DNA of 64,000 nt from Aromatoleum petrolei (GCF_017894385.1 NZ_CP059560.1:2914001-2978000); one strand, 5' to 3'. Shown: positions 17,915-27,118, counted from the first letter of the stretch. Numbers and translations: made by a program. The notes: a model not told the origin generated them from the sequence alone.

Positions 17915-20052
17915 CGCGCAGCACCCGAGGCACCCGTCCCGGCGCGGACCGCATGGATGACCTGTTCGCGGGCATGGACGATCGCGGCGTTGCCGTTCGC
18001 AGCGACATTCCCGCGCTGCTGCGCCGCTGGGCGGAGCGTGGCTGGCTCCGCCCGCTCGACCGGGTGCTCGCCGACTTCCTGCACGACGCGGCGCCCGATG
18101 CCGCCCCCCTGCTGCTCCTCGCCGCGGCGCTCGCGAGCCACCAGCTCGGGCGCGGCCATGTGTGTCTGGATCTCGCCGCGACGCTCGCCGATCCGCGCTT
18201 CGCGCTGTCGCTGCCGCCCGAGGGGGACGACGACACGGGCTTGCCGCCGCTGCCCGACGAGGTGCTCGCGGGCGTGACGCTGGCGGACTGGATTGCGGCG
18301 CTGGCGCATCCGCTGCTCGTTGCGCAGGGCGTCGGCAACACCCCGCTCGCGCTCGTCGACACCCGCCTCTACCTGCGCCGCTACTGGCAATACGAATGCG
18401 ACGTGCGTGCCGGGATCGACGCGCGCCTGGCGGCGCCGCCGCCGGAGCCCGACCCCGGCGCCTTCCGCCAGGCGCTCGACGCGCTGTTCCCGCCGCGCGC
18501 GGAGGGTGCCGTGGATTGGCAAAAGCTCGCCTGTGCGCTGGTCGCGCGCAGCGCCTTCGGCATCGTCACCGGCGGCCCCGGCACCGGCAAGACCACCACC
18601 GTCGTGCGCCTGCTTGCGCTGCTGCAGAGCCTCGCGCTCACCGGGCCGCAGGGCCGCCCGCTGCGCATCCGCCTCGCCGCGCCCACCGGCAAGGCGGCGG
18701 CGCGGCTCAACGAGTCGATCGCAGGTGCGGTCGCGCAGCTTGAGCTCGATCGCCTGCCCGGCGGCGAAGCCGTGCGCGCGACGATCCCGGTCGCCGTCGG
18801 CACGCTGCATCGTCTCCTCGGCAGCCGCCCCGACACGCGCCACTTCCGCCACGATGTGCGCAACCCGCTGGCGCTCGACGTGTTGGTCGTCGACGAGGCC
18901 TCGATGGTCGACCTCGAGATGATGGCCGCGGTGCTCGCCGCGCTCCCCGCCCATGCCCGTCTCGTGCTGCTCGGCGACAAGGATCAGCTCGCCTCGGTCG
19001 AGGCCGGCGCGGTGCTGGGCGAGCTGTGCGCCCGCGCCAGCAAGGCCCATTACACGCCGGCGACGCGCGACTGGCTCGCCGGCGTGACCGGCACGCGCGT
19101 CGACGACGCCCTCGTCGACGCGCAGGGCGAGCCGCTCGACCAAGCCGTGGCGATGCTGCGCGTGAGTCACCGCTTCACCGCCGACAGCGGCATCGGCCGC
19201 CTCGCCGAGGCCGTGAATGCCGCCGACCGGGCGGCGATGCACGCGGTGTTGAACGGATCGGGGGCGCAGCCTTGCGTCGATCTCGCGCGCTTGCGGCTCG
19301 CCGGCGACGCGGACCTGCGCGGCCTTGTGATCGACGGCGGCGCGGAGAATTTCCCCGGCGGCGGGAAGCTTGCCGGCAAGGATGTACCGTCGCCCGCGGG
19401 TTTCGGCCATTACCTGCAGGGGATGCGCGACGGACGTCCGCCGCTCGACGCCACGCAGACCGACTTCGACCGCTGGGCGCGCGCGGTGCTCGCCGCGCAC
19501 GGGCATTTCCAGCTGCTGTGCGCGCTGCGCCGCGGGCCGTGGGGCGTCGCAGGGCTCAACGAACGCGTCGCGCGCATGCTGCACGCGGTGGGCCTGATCG
19601 CGGCCGATCACGGCTGGTACCCCGGCCGGCCCGTGCTCGTCACGCGCAACGACTACGGCCTGGGCCTAATGAACGGGGACGTCGGCGTCACGCTGGAACT
19701 GCCGCGTCCGGCGCCGGACGGCGGACTGCAGTGGGGCCTGCGCGTGGCCTTCCCCGCGGGCGACGGCAGCGACGGCGTGCGCTGGGTGCTGCCGAGCCGC
19801 CTGCAGGCGGTCGAGACGGTGTACGCGATGACGGTGCACAAGTCGCAGGGCTCGGAATTCACGCACGCCGCGCTGGTGCTGCCCGACACGCTGAACCCCG
19901 TCCTCACGCGCGAGCTGGTGTATACGGGCATCACCCGCGCGCGCCAGTGGCTGACGCTGGCAACGGCGGGTTCCGACCGGGTGCTGGACGAGGCCGTCGA
20001 CCGGCGCGTGCTGCGCGCGAGCGGCCTGATGGCCGCCCGCCACGTCTCGTAA
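17911..20052 (+). CDS. recD: Exodeoxyribonuclease V subunit alpha (RecD)
   Basis: A 713-residue RecD, the 5'-3' helicase of RecBCD. An N-terminal RecB-binding domain (1-200) is followed by Walker A GGPGTGKTTT (about 221-230), DEASMVDLEMM (about 329), and the C-terminal motifs TVHKSQGSEFTHAAL and YTGITRARQWL. It is somewhat longer than E. coli RecD (608) because of an insertion around residues 370-500. The ATG overlaps the recB stop. No terminator is evident before the sensor kinase gene 100 bp downstream. Confidence 0.95.
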   Translation: MTRSTRGTRPGADRMDDLFAGMDDRGVAVRSDIPALLRRWAERGWLRPLDRVLADFLHDAAPDAAPLLLLAAALASHQLGRGHVCLDLAATLADPRFALSLPPEGDDDTGLPPLPDEVLAGVTLADWIAALAHPLLVAQGVGNTPLALVDTRLYLRRYWQYECDVRAGIDARLAAPPPEPDPGAFRQALDALFPPRAEGAVDWQKLACALVARSAFGIVTGGPGTGKTTTVVRLLALLQSLALTGPQGRPLRIRLAAPTGKAAARLNESIAGAVAQLELDRLPGGEAVRATIPVAVGTLHRLLGSRPDTRHFRHDVRNPLALDVLVVDEASMVDLEMMAAVLAALPAHARLVLLGDKDQLASVEAGAVLGELCARASKAHYTPATRDWLAGVTGTRVDDALVDAQGEPLDQAVAMLRVSHRFTADSGIGRLAEAVNAADRAAMHAVLNGSGAQPCVDLARLRLAGDADLRGLVIDGGAENFPGGGKLAGKDVPSPAGFGHYLQGMRDGRPPLDATQTDFDRWARAVLAAHGHFQLLCALRRGPWGVAGLNERVARMLHAVGLIAADHGWYPGRPVLVTRNDYGLGLMNGDVGVTLELPRPAPDGGLQWGLRVAFPAGDGSDGVRWVLPSRLQAVETVYAMTVHKSQGSEFTHAALVLPDTLNPVLTRELVYTGITRARQWLTLATAGSDRVLDEAVDRRVLRASGLMAARHVS

Positions 20053-20155
20053 CGTTAAGTCGTTCACGGTCCTGTGCGACGAACGCGCGCACACTGTAAC
20101 GAAGTGTGTCCGGGGCATATGGCCCGTCACGTACGCTCCAGGAGTTCGCACGGTC

Positions 20156-21571
20156 ATGGATGGGAGCCGGAAGCCTTTCAACCTGCGCAGATGGTTTTCC
20201 ATCGTCAGCCTGCTGGTGACGGGAGGGGCGGCCATCGTCTCGGGTGCGATCCTGTCCCATTTCTTCGTCTCGGAAGCGATCAAGCGCGACGTGATGCTCA
20301 CCACCCGTTTCATCCAGTCGATCGCGGACATCGAGTTGCGCCACGGGCACTTCGGCCTTGTCCACATTTCGCTCGGGGGCATCCTGGACAACCGCATGTC
20401 GGCCGAAGACCTCGGTCTCGAAGAAGAGAATCTTTCGCGCGCGCGTCAGGAGTTCTTTGATCACTTGGCCAATATGCCCGAGCTGTTGCTCGCGACGGTT
20501 TTTTCGCCGGACGGCCACGTGATCTGGTCCGCCAATCCCTTGCTGATCGGCAAGTCGTTTCCCAATCACCGCGACCTCCAGGAAGTGGCCGAGCGCAAGG
20601 AGTCGGTGGCGGGCGGCCACTTCAAATCGACCGCCGGCTCCAAGGTCGAGCAGCAGTTCCTGCGGCTTCCCGAGGATATCTACATCGAGAACTACGTGCC
20701 GCTGTTCGACCGCGAAGGCAAGGTCGCTTCCATCGTCGAGATCTACAAGGAGCCGCGCGACCTCATCCACTCGCTCAAGCGCGGCTACCTGCTGATCTGG
20801 CTGGCGGCGTTGCTGTCGGCGGTGGCCATCTACGTCTGCCTGCACTGGATCATCGTTCGCGCCGCGCGCCAGATCGACGCCCAGCAGCGCGAGATCGTCG
20901 ACAACAAGACCCTGGTCGCGCTCGGCGAGATGTCTTCCGCGGTCGCGCACGGCCTGCGCAACCCGCTGGCGTCGATCCGATCCAGCGCCGAAGTCGCGCT
21001 TGAAATCGGCGATCCCGCGACTGCCAAGAACCTCAACGACATCGTCACCCAGGTCGATCGGCTCTCGAAATGGGTACGAGAATTGCTTCAATTTTCCAAG
21101 CCGATCAGCGACGAACGCGAGGCGGTGAAGATCGACATGGCCCTGGATAACGCGCTGTCCACCTACGAGGTGCAGATCCGCCGCGCCGGCATCGAGGTCG
21201 ACTGGACGCCCGACGCGGCGCCGGCGGTCGAGGTGCAGGCGAACGGATCTTTGCTCGAGCAGGTGCTCAACAGCGTGCTGTCCAATGCCATCGAAGCCAT
21301 GCCGCGCGGCGGGCGTCTCGGCGTGCGGGTCGAGCCACCCGCGCGTGGTGACGTCACGGTGAAGATTTCCGACACCGGCTGCGGGATGTCGGAAAAACAG
21401 CTTGAAATGGTCTTCAAGCCCTTCTACACGACGAAACGCAACGGTTTGGGTGTCGGTCTGGCGCTGGTACAGCGGATAATGGAGCGATTCGGCGGGACCG
21501 TCGTGCTGGAGAGCAGGGAGCAGGCGGGAACCACCGTGAGTCTGACATTCAAGGTAGCGGAGCAGGAGTAA
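20156..21571 (+). CDS. Two-component sensor histidine kinase (NtrB-like partner of a sigma-54 activator)
   Basis: A 471-residue inner-membrane kinase. TM1 lies at about residues 13-38 and TM2 at about 210-235. A periplasmic sensor of about 170 residues between them has PAS/Cache-like strand content ([19 protein letters not shown]). The HisKA H-box [19 protein letters not shown] carries the phosphorylated His265. The ATPase domain has N box [10 protein letters not shown]1 DTGCGM and G2 GLGVGLALV. It lies 4 bp before the response regulator gene, so the two are a cognate pair. The signal is unknown. A CACACT...AGTGTG dyad lies upstream at 20090-20108. Confidence 0.92.
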   Translation: MDGSRKPFNLRRWFSIVSLLVTGGAAIVSGAILSHFFVSEAIKRDVMLTTRFIQSIADIELRHGHFGLVHISLGGILDNRMSAEDLGLEEENLSRARQEFFDHLANMPELLLATVFSPDGHVIWSANPLLIGKSFPNHRDLQEVAERKESVAGGHFKSTAGSKVEQQFLRLPEDIYIENYVPLFDREGKVASIVEIYKEPRDLIHSLKRGYLLIWLAALLSAVAIYVCLHWIIVRAARQIDAQQREIVDNKTLVALGEMSSAVAHGLRNPLASIRSSAEVALEIGDPATAKNLNDIVTQVDRLSKWVRELLQFSKPISDEREAVKIDMALDNALSTYEVQIRRAGIEVDWTPDAAPAVEVQANGSLLEQVLNSVLSNAIEAMPRGGRLGVRVEPPARGDVTVKISDTGCGMSEKQLEMVFKPFYTTKRNGLGVGLALVQRIMERFGGTVVLESREQAGTTVSLTFKVAEQE

Positions 21572-21575
21572 GGAA

Positions 21576-22988
<1,413 letters not shown>

Positions 22989-23017
22989 GGCGAGGAATAC
23001 GGGAAGGGAGGGAGAGG

Positions 23018-23044
23018 GGGCGCGGCGCAAGCCGCGCCCTTTTT
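23018..23044 (+). terminator. Rho-independent terminator after the sigma-54 activator gene
   Basis: A perfect 9-bp stem GGGCGCGGC/GCCGCGCCC with loop GCAA is followed by five T residues. It ends the kinase-regulator operon and abuts the convergent gspF remnant. Confidence 0.92.
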
Positions 23045-23310
23045 CACTGGGTACGGCTCGCCAGCTCGAAGATCGGGATGTACATCAGGATCGCGATGAT
23101 GCCGATCACCGGGCCGATGAAGGTCATCAGAACAGGTTCGAAGAGGCGCACGAGCCACTCGATGAAGAGGCTCATCTCCTCGTCATGGATGGCCGCCGTG
23201 CGGTGGTCCATCATCTCGCCCAGGTTGCCGGCGTGCTCGCCCGCGCGCAGCATGCGCAGCGACACCGGGGGCGCCATGCGCTTTTCCGCCAGCACGACGC
23301 AGCGGGTGCG
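23044..23310 (-). pseudogene. gspF remnant: C-terminal end of a type II secretion inner-membrane protein
   Basis: About 85 codons matching the very end of GspF, normally about 400 residues. The helix-loop RMLRAGEHAGNLGEMMDH and the last membrane segment with FEPVLMTFIGPVIGIIAIL and MYIPIFELAS are typical. The first 300 or so codons are missing. The frame starts right after the gspG stop (23311), so a deletion has fused this tail behind gspG. A GTG at 23295 could start a short peptide but not a working platform protein. I call it a deletion relic. Confidence 0.8.
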
Positions 23311-23754
23311 TCACTCCCAGCTGGTGACGTCGGCGTTCTCGCCGTCGCCACCGGGCTGGCCGTCCTTGCCCAGCGAGTACAGGTCGTACTCGCCGTGCTC
23401 GCCCGGCGCCACGTAGGCGTAATTGCGGCCCCACGGGTCCGCCGGTACCGCCTTCTGCAGGTAGGGGCCGCCCCACTTCGCTTCGTTGCCGGGGTGCGTC
23501 ACCAGCGCCGCGAGGCCCTGCTCGGTCGAGGGGTAGTGGCCGGTGTCGAGGCGGTACAGGTCAAGTGCCTTCACCAGGCCTTCGATCTGCGCGCGCGCGG
23601 CCTTCACTTCCGACTTGCCGAGCTGGCTGAAGTACTTTGGTGCCACCAGGCCGGCGAGCAGGCCCAGCACGACCAGCACGACCAGCAGTTCCAGCAGCGT
23701 GAAGCCGCGCGAGGCGGTGCCCGTGAGGCGGCGGAGCATTCGACGATCATCCAT
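23311..23754 (-). CDS. gspG: Type II secretion major pseudopilin GspG
   Basis: A 147-residue pseudopilin, full length for GspG. The leader MDDRRMLRRLTGTASRG ends at a prepilin peptidase site (G17/F18). Glu at +5 (E22) and a 20-residue hydrophobic helix follow. The globular domain has family landmarks DTGHYPSTEQGLAALV, WGGPYLQKAVPADPWGR, YDLYSLGKDGQPGG and ends SWE; the C-terminal Gly/Asp loop binds calcium in known structures. The frame is open to 23982, but only the 23754 ATG gives a normal leader. It is intact although the gene behind it (gspF) is truncated and no gspE or gspD is next to it. Confidence 0.92.
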   Translation of the reverse strand: MDDRRMLRRLTGTASRGFTLLELLVVLVVLGLLAGLVAPKYFSQLGKSEVKAARAQIEGLVKALDLYRLDTGHYPSTEQGLAALVTHPGNEAKWGGPYLQKAVPADPWGRNYAYVAPGEHGEYDLYSLGKDGQPGGDGENADVTSWE

Positions 23755-23873
23755 GGGCTTGGTCGCTCGGTTGGTTGGGTGTCCGCCAGTGTAGGAAGAG
23801 GCTCCCGGCGGCGTCAATTTTGGCGGCAGGAAACATGCCCGTGGCGTGACGCGCGTCGCGGCGCGGGAATGCA

Positions 23874-23889
23874 AGGCATGGCGCTTGCG
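23874..23889 (+). promoter_or_regulatory. Sigma-54 promoter candidate (P1)
   Basis: AGGCATGGCGCTTGCG matches the -24/-12 consensus TGGCAYR-N4-TTGCW, with GG and GC exactly 10 bp apart; only the flanking T and W differ. It lies 60 bp before the small gene at 23949. A near-palindrome, TGGGGAATTTTCCCCA, lies just downstream at about 23905-23920. Confidence 0.6.
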
Positions 23890-23948
23890 TAAACCCCGAG
23901 GTGATGGGGAATTTTCCCCAAGCAAGACACATGAAAGGGAGACGCCGC

Positions 23949-24176
23949 ATGCCTTCGCCTGCCCCGCAGCTGCTCGCAACATACTTCGCGCTGCCGCTGG
24001 CCGCGCACGCAGACGTCCATATGCAGGTCGAGCCGGACGGCTCGGTAACGCTCACCGACGAGCCGCACCGCGGCTTCGAGCGCATCGTCGCCCCACCCGG
24101 CCTCGCGAGCGTGGGCCGGGCGCCCATTGGCGGGACGGGCATGCCGCTCGCTCGCCGTGGCGGGCGGATGTCATGA
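23949..24176 (+). CDS. Small secreted protein, DUF4124-like N-terminal segment
   Basis: A 75-residue protein. A hydrophobic signal peptide ends AAHA (about residue 21). Then comes DVHMQVEPDGSVTLTDEP, which resembles the short beta motif of DUF4124 and of lytic transglycosylase leaders ('...DG.V..TD.P'). The rest is Gly/Arg-rich and may not fold. AGGGAG lies 8 bp before the ATG at 23949; an ATG at 23931 has no good site. It follows a sigma-54 promoter. It could instead be the surviving 5' end of a larger gene. Confidence 0.5.
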   Translation: MPSPAPQLLATYFALPLAAHADVHMQVEPDGSVTLTDEPHRGFERIVAPPGLASVGRAPIGGTGMPLARRGGRMS

Positions 24177-24188
24177 CGGGTGGGGAGA

Positions 24189-24209
24189 GCCGCCCAAAGG
24201 TGGGGAAAC
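24189..24209 (+). promoter_or_regulatory. Candidate activator-binding element, copy 1 (diverged)
   Basis: The element reads GCCGCCC-AAAGG-TGGGGAAAC. It shares AAAG-TGGGGAAAC with the reverse strand of the element at 25461-25481 and lies about 200 bp upstream of the -24 box at 24409. It could be an upstream activator site for an NtrC-type protein, or a chance GC-rich repeat. Confidence 0.35.
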
Positions 24210-24316
24210 GCCCCCCCGGTTCCCCGCGGCCAGGCAAAACCCTTGGACGGCGCGGGATGTGCCGAGCTCGACGAAGTTCATGAGCGTTTGTTGATGTGCC
24301 TGTCACGTGGTGACGG

Positions 24317-24332
24317 GCCCCCGGAAGTGGGG
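24317..24332 (+). promoter_or_regulatory. Candidate activator-binding element, copy 2
   Basis: GCCCCCGGAAGTGGGG matches 15 of 16 bases with the reverse complement of 25465-25480. It lies about 80 bp upstream of the -24 box at 24409, a normal distance for a sigma-54 enhancer site. Confidence 0.45.
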
Positions 24333-24408
24333 GGCGGAATCGGGGAAAATTGCCTGCTGTGGCGCCGGAGATCGCGAAATGCCTGAGGGACGGCAGTGCC
24401 GGAAATGC

Positions 24409-24424
24409 TGGCATGCGGGTTGCT
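24409..24424 (+). promoter_or_regulatory. Sigma-54 promoter (P2)
   Basis: TGGCATGCGGGTTGCT is a full match to TGGCAYR-N4-TTGCW with GG-N10-GC spacing. Start of transcription is expected near 24435, giving an untranslated leader of about 120 nt before the ATG at 24556. Confidence 0.75.
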
Positions 24425-24555
24425 CAGTGTTCCGCGGGACCTTCCCGCAACGCATCCGCCGGGCCGAACTGCCAGTGTTCCATCGGACGACGTGGTGTCA
24501 GGTAAGGGGTCTGCGGACTCCGAGCCCAACAATCTAACCCTTCGGAGATGTTGAT

Positions 24556-24927
24556 ATGGTCAAGAGCATTCGTACCTTCGTCGCCCTCGTCGCGACTCCC
24601 CTCGTCTTCGCTGTGGGCAGTGCCCACGCCGCATACACCGGAACCTGCGGAGCCGAATTCACCACGCTCGAGGGCGCGATCGCTTACGCCAAGACGTTCA
24701 AGTCGGAGAAGGACCGCACCGGCATGCTGTCGAAGGTTTCGGGTGCGGTAATCAAGGTTGATGCGGGCAAGGTCGACGATGCGGTCACGCTGATCATCGC
24801 CGTGTCGGACAAGGCCGACGAACTCAGTTCCGCCGCAAAGCCCAAGCTGGGCATGGGCGACGCGACCAGCATCATGAACGGAGCGTACGCGACGGTCTTG
24901 TGCCTGAACCCGAACTACATTCCCTAA
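24556..24927 (+). CDS. Small secreted protein with two cysteines, unknown function
   Basis: A 123-residue protein with a clear Sec signal peptide (hydrophobic residues 7-20, cleavage after AHA near 25). The mature part is about 97 residues with only two cysteines, C31 near its start and C116 near its end, so a single disulfide could tie the ends together. The middle is helical and rich in Ala, Lys and Asp (KVDAGKVDDAVTLIIAVSDK). GGAG lies 8 bp before the ATG. I do not recognise the family. It has its own consensus sigma-54 promoter and a hairpin downstream, so it is probably strongly and conditionally expressed alone. Confidence 0.75.
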   Translation: MVKSIRTFVALVATPLVFAVGSAHAAYTGTCGAEFTTLEGAIAYAKTFKSEKDRTGMLSKVSGAVIKVDAGKVDDAVTLIIAVSDKADELSSAAKPKLGMGDATSIMNGAYATVLCLNPNYIP

Positions 24928-24951
24928 TCCGTCGTCGCGCCGCTGATGCAG

Positions 24952-24976
24952 GCGCCCACATCGTCGGCGTGGGCGC
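24952..24976 (+). terminator. Hairpin downstream of the two-cysteine protein gene
   Basis: A perfect 8-bp inverted repeat GCGCCCAC/GTGGGCGC with a 9-base loop, 25 bp after the stop codon. There is no T run, so it is a weak terminator or an mRNA-stabilising hairpin. Confidence 0.35.
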
Positions 24977-25138
24977 GCAGAAGCGCGTGTTTCGCCCGAC
25001 CGGACGCTACGTGTGCCTCGACACGATGCAAGAGCGAGGCGATGGGCTATTGTTGAAAAGAAGACGAGTGAGGACAGACCAGGCACAAGTCAGGCGCGCG
25101 CCACGGCGCAGGAGAGGAGAGGAGGGGCCGTTCGCCAC

Positions 25139-25417
25139 GTGCTGAGCGGCCTGCGGCTCGGGGCGGTGGCTGTGTGCCTGGTCTGCACCCTCGCGCTGTC
25201 GACGCCGGCCCCTTTACAGGAGGTCGGCGTTGCCGCGCGGGGCCACGGTGCGGAGATCTCCGTCTTCCGCCTCGAACGCCATGTCGAGGACTACCTCAAG
25301 CGGCAGGCGCGCAACGACGCCGCCCATGCCGACTTCCTGCGCCACGAGCTCGCGGCGAGCCGCATGCGGCAGAACCTCCGGGGTGCGGCGAAGGTGATGG
25401 TGTCGCAGAAATTCTGA
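25139..25417 (+). CDS. Small exported hypothetical protein
   Basis: A 92-residue protein starting at GTG with a hydrophobic segment (LGAVAVCLVCTLALSTPAP) that looks like a signal peptide or anchor. A charged, helical C-terminal half (ERHVEDYLKRQARNDAAHAD and onward, ending MVSQKF) follows. No family recognised. The purine-rich GGAGAGGAGAGGAGGGG run upstream is a possible ribosome-binding site but is 13 bp away, so the start is uncertain; the frame is open from 25013. The non-random composition and position between regulated genes support it being real. Confidence 0.45.
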   Translation: MLSGLRLGAVAVCLVCTLALSTPAPLQEVGVAARGHGAEISVFRLERHVEDYLKRQARNDAAHADFLRHELAASRMRQNLRGAAKVMVSQKF

Positions 25418-25460
25418 ACGGGGGCCCCGGGGCTGGGGCGAGTGATCCGGGGGCGAGTGG

Positions 25461-25481
25461 GTTTCCCCACTTTCGGGGGCG
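25461..25481 (-). promoter_or_regulatory. Candidate activator-binding element, copy 3 (inverted)
   Basis: On the minus strand this reads GCCCCCGAAAGTGGGGAAAC, 15/16 identical over its core to 24317-24332. It lies about 65 bp upstream of the -24 box at 25543. The flanking GTGGG-TTTC-CCCAC (25457-25470) is itself a small dyad. Confidence 0.45.
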
Positions 25482-25542
25482 GACGCGCCCCCCCGGGCGC
25501 CGGATCCCCCGGAAACAGGCCCGTTCAGCGGGGCGCGGACGC

Positions 25543-25558
25543 TGGCACAAAGCGTGCT
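25543..25558 (+). promoter_or_regulatory. Sigma-54 promoter candidate (P3)
   Basis: TGGCACAAAGCGTGCT has the -24 element TGGCAC and -12 GTGC with exact GG-N10-GC spacing; one base differs from TTGC. It lies 62 bp before the response regulator ATG at 25620. Confidence 0.6.
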
Positions 25559-25619
25559 GAACAATCGTCAATGGAGCGCCGGCATTCGGGACCGGGGCGG
25601 TGCGCAAGCGGAGACGGCC

Positions 25620-26168
25620 ATGTCAGCCACCAGAAGAGTACTGATAGTCGAAGACGAGGACATCCTCGCGGAGAACCTCCAGGCCTACCTCCAGCGTGCC
25701 TGCTGCGAGGCCCGCGTGGCGTCCGACGGCGCGAGCGCGATCCGGCTGCTGGACGAGTTCGTGCCCGAGGTGCTGGTGCTCGACTATCGGCTCCCGGACA
25801 TGTCCGGCTTCCAGGTGCTCGACACGATCCGGCGGCGCGGCGCGACCGCCAACGCCATCCTGATGACGGGGCAGCCGCGCGACGAGGTGTATGACGAGGC
25901 GGCGCGACGGGGCATCGAGCACATCCTGTTCAAGCCCTTCCCGCTCGCCGAGCTGTCGAAAGTGGTGTGCAGCATCGGGCCCGACGCGGCGACGCGCGTG
26001 GCGGGCGTGGCGGGGCAGTACGGCACGCATGCCCTGACGCATCCTGACCGGCGGCAGCATCCGAGCCACCGCTTCCCCATGCGGCTGTATGACGGAACGT
26101 GGCTGTTTGCCGACCGCCGCCATGTGCACAAGGCTCCGGATGGTCGGCAGGATGAGGGCGAACAATGA
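25620..26168 (+). CDS. Orphan response regulator (REC domain plus unassigned tail)
   Basis: A 182-residue protein. Residues 1-122 form a complete receiver domain: acidic pocket EDED (11-14), phospho-acceptor Asp55 in VLVLDYRLPD, Thr83 (LMTG) and Lys105 (LFKPFP). The last 60 residues (THPDRRQHPSHRFPMRLYDG and onward, many His/Arg) match no DNA-binding fold I know and may be disordered or an interaction tail. Start chosen at MSATRRV (25620). The frame is open to 25554, but that would begin inside the sigma-54 promoter. It probably acts by protein contact, and its kinase may be the one at 20156 or another. Confidence 0.82.
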   Translation: MSATRRVLIVEDEDILAENLQAYLQRACCEARVASDGASAIRLLDEFVPEVLVLDYRLPDMSGFQVLDTIRRRGATANAILMTGQPRDEVYDEAARRGIEHILFKPFPLAELSKVVCSIGPDAATRVAGVAGQYGTHALTHPDRRQHPSHRFPMRLYDGTWLFADRRHVHKAPDGRQDEGEQ

Positions 26169-26240
26169 CCACTGAGAGGCGCGGCAGCGCGCGCTCGGGG
26201 CGGAAAGGGCGCGCAGGGCCGTGATGAAGGGCGGGGCGGT

Positions 26241-26630
26241 ATGCACCGAACCCGCAGCAGAGCGATGCCCAACGACAGCGGCGTGAACACGCTGGCGAAC
26301 CCGGTGATCCGCGTCAGCAACAAGGCCACCATTGGCAAGTCCGAGCTGGTACTCTCGATCATCCCGCCCATCGTGCGCAACATGCCCTACCTGAACCTCT
26401 ACGATATCGAGTATCCGTCGGGCACCGAAGCGGAGCCGAAGGTGCGCCCCGAGCCCATGCTGCGCATGGCCACGACCGCCCCGACCGCACTGCGCGTTAT
26501 CGAAGTCACCGAGGGCGACGTGATGAATGCCGACTGCACGATCATCTCCGTCGCCCCGCGCATCGACGAGGAGAGCGGGCGCATGTTCGTCGCGCTGCCG
26601 CACTCGGTGCAGCAGGGCGCGAAGCCCTGA
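26241..26630 (+). pseudogene. Secretin (GspD) C-terminus plus cohesin-like remnant
   Basis: A 129-codon frame. The middle, NKATIGKSELVLSIIPPIVRN, matches the end of the secretin domain ('K.E.VL.ITPRIVRN'), and YPSGTEAEPKVRP matches the strand after it in GspD-cohesin proteins. After a gap, ALRVIEVTEGDVM and the IDEESGRMFVALP stretch look like pieces of a cohesin domain. The secretin N-domains, most of the beta barrel and much of the cohesin part are absent, and the text before NKATIG looks scrambled. I read it as a multiply deleted gspD-cohesin gene. It directly precedes two pseudopilin genes, as the intact gene does in related clusters. Confidence 0.6.
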
Positions 26631-26639
26631 GGACGGACG

Positions 26640-27110
26640 ATGCGGCGCGCGCGCGGCTTCTCCCTCGTCGAGGTCGTCATCACGGTGGCGATCGTCGCGC
26701 TGCTCGCCAGCATCGCCATGCCGCTCGCCGAGACGGTCGTGCGCCGCGGCAAGGAGCAGGAACTCAAGAGCGCGCTGTACCGCATTCGCGACGCCATCGA
26801 CGCCTACAAGGCCGCGGCCGATGCCGGCCAGATCGAGAAGATGGCCGATGCCAGCGGCTACCCGCCGACGCTGCGCGTGCTGGCCGAGGGCTTGCGCGAC
26901 GTGCGCGACGCCGAAGGCAAGCGTATCTACTTCCTGCGCAGCATCCCGCGCGACCCCTTTGCCGCCCCCGAGCTGCCGCCCGAGGAAACCTGGGGACTGC
27001 GCGCCTACGACAGCCCGCCCGACAACCCGCGTGTCGGCGCCGACGTCTTCGACGTCTTCTCGCTCGCCCCCGGCGAGGGCATGAACGGCGTTCCCTATCG
27101 CCAGTGGTGA
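26640..27110 (+). CDS. Type II secretion-type pseudopilin (GspG-like)
   Basis: A 156-residue pseudopilin with a very short leader MRRARG, cleavage at G6/F7, Glu at +5 (E11) and hydrophobic helix SLVEVVITVAIVALLASIAM. The globular part is GspG-like: IRDAIDAYKAAADAG, YPPTLRVLAEG, YFLRSIPRDPF and a C-terminal NGVPYRQW. It would be processed by a PilD-type prepilin peptidase encoded elsewhere. It overlaps closely with the next pseudopilin gene. The frame is intact despite the broken secretin gene before it. Confidence 0.85.
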   Translation: MRRARGFSLVEVVITVAIVALLASIAMPLAETVVRRGKEQELKSALYRIRDAIDAYKAAADAGQIEKMADASGYPPTLRVLAEGLRDVRDAEGKRIYFLRSIPRDPFAAPELPPEETWGLRAYDSPPDNPRVGADVFDVFSLAPGEGMNGVPYRQW

Positions 27111-27118
27111 GGTCCGCG

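Larger units (their letters stand above)
24177..24555 (+). other. 379-bp non-coding region with repeated GC-rich elements and a sigma-54 promoter
   Basis: I see no gene here. It contains two direct copies of TGGGGA exactly 20 bp apart (24181 and 24201). It also holds two elements related to GCCCCCGRAAGTGGGG (24189-24209, looser; 24317-24332, close), an AT-richer CGGGGAAAATTG stretch (24341-24352), the -24/-12 promoter at 24409-24424, and a perfect GCGGGA-CCT-TCCCGC dyad at the expected transcription start (24434-24448). This is the layout of an enhancer-dependent promoter. Confidence 0.55.

Noticed and set aside
20090..20108. CACACT-GTAACGA-AGTGTG dyad as an operator for the sensor kinase operon
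   Set aside because: It has only a 6-bp stem with no second copy or matching regulator; kept as a remark in the kinase entry.
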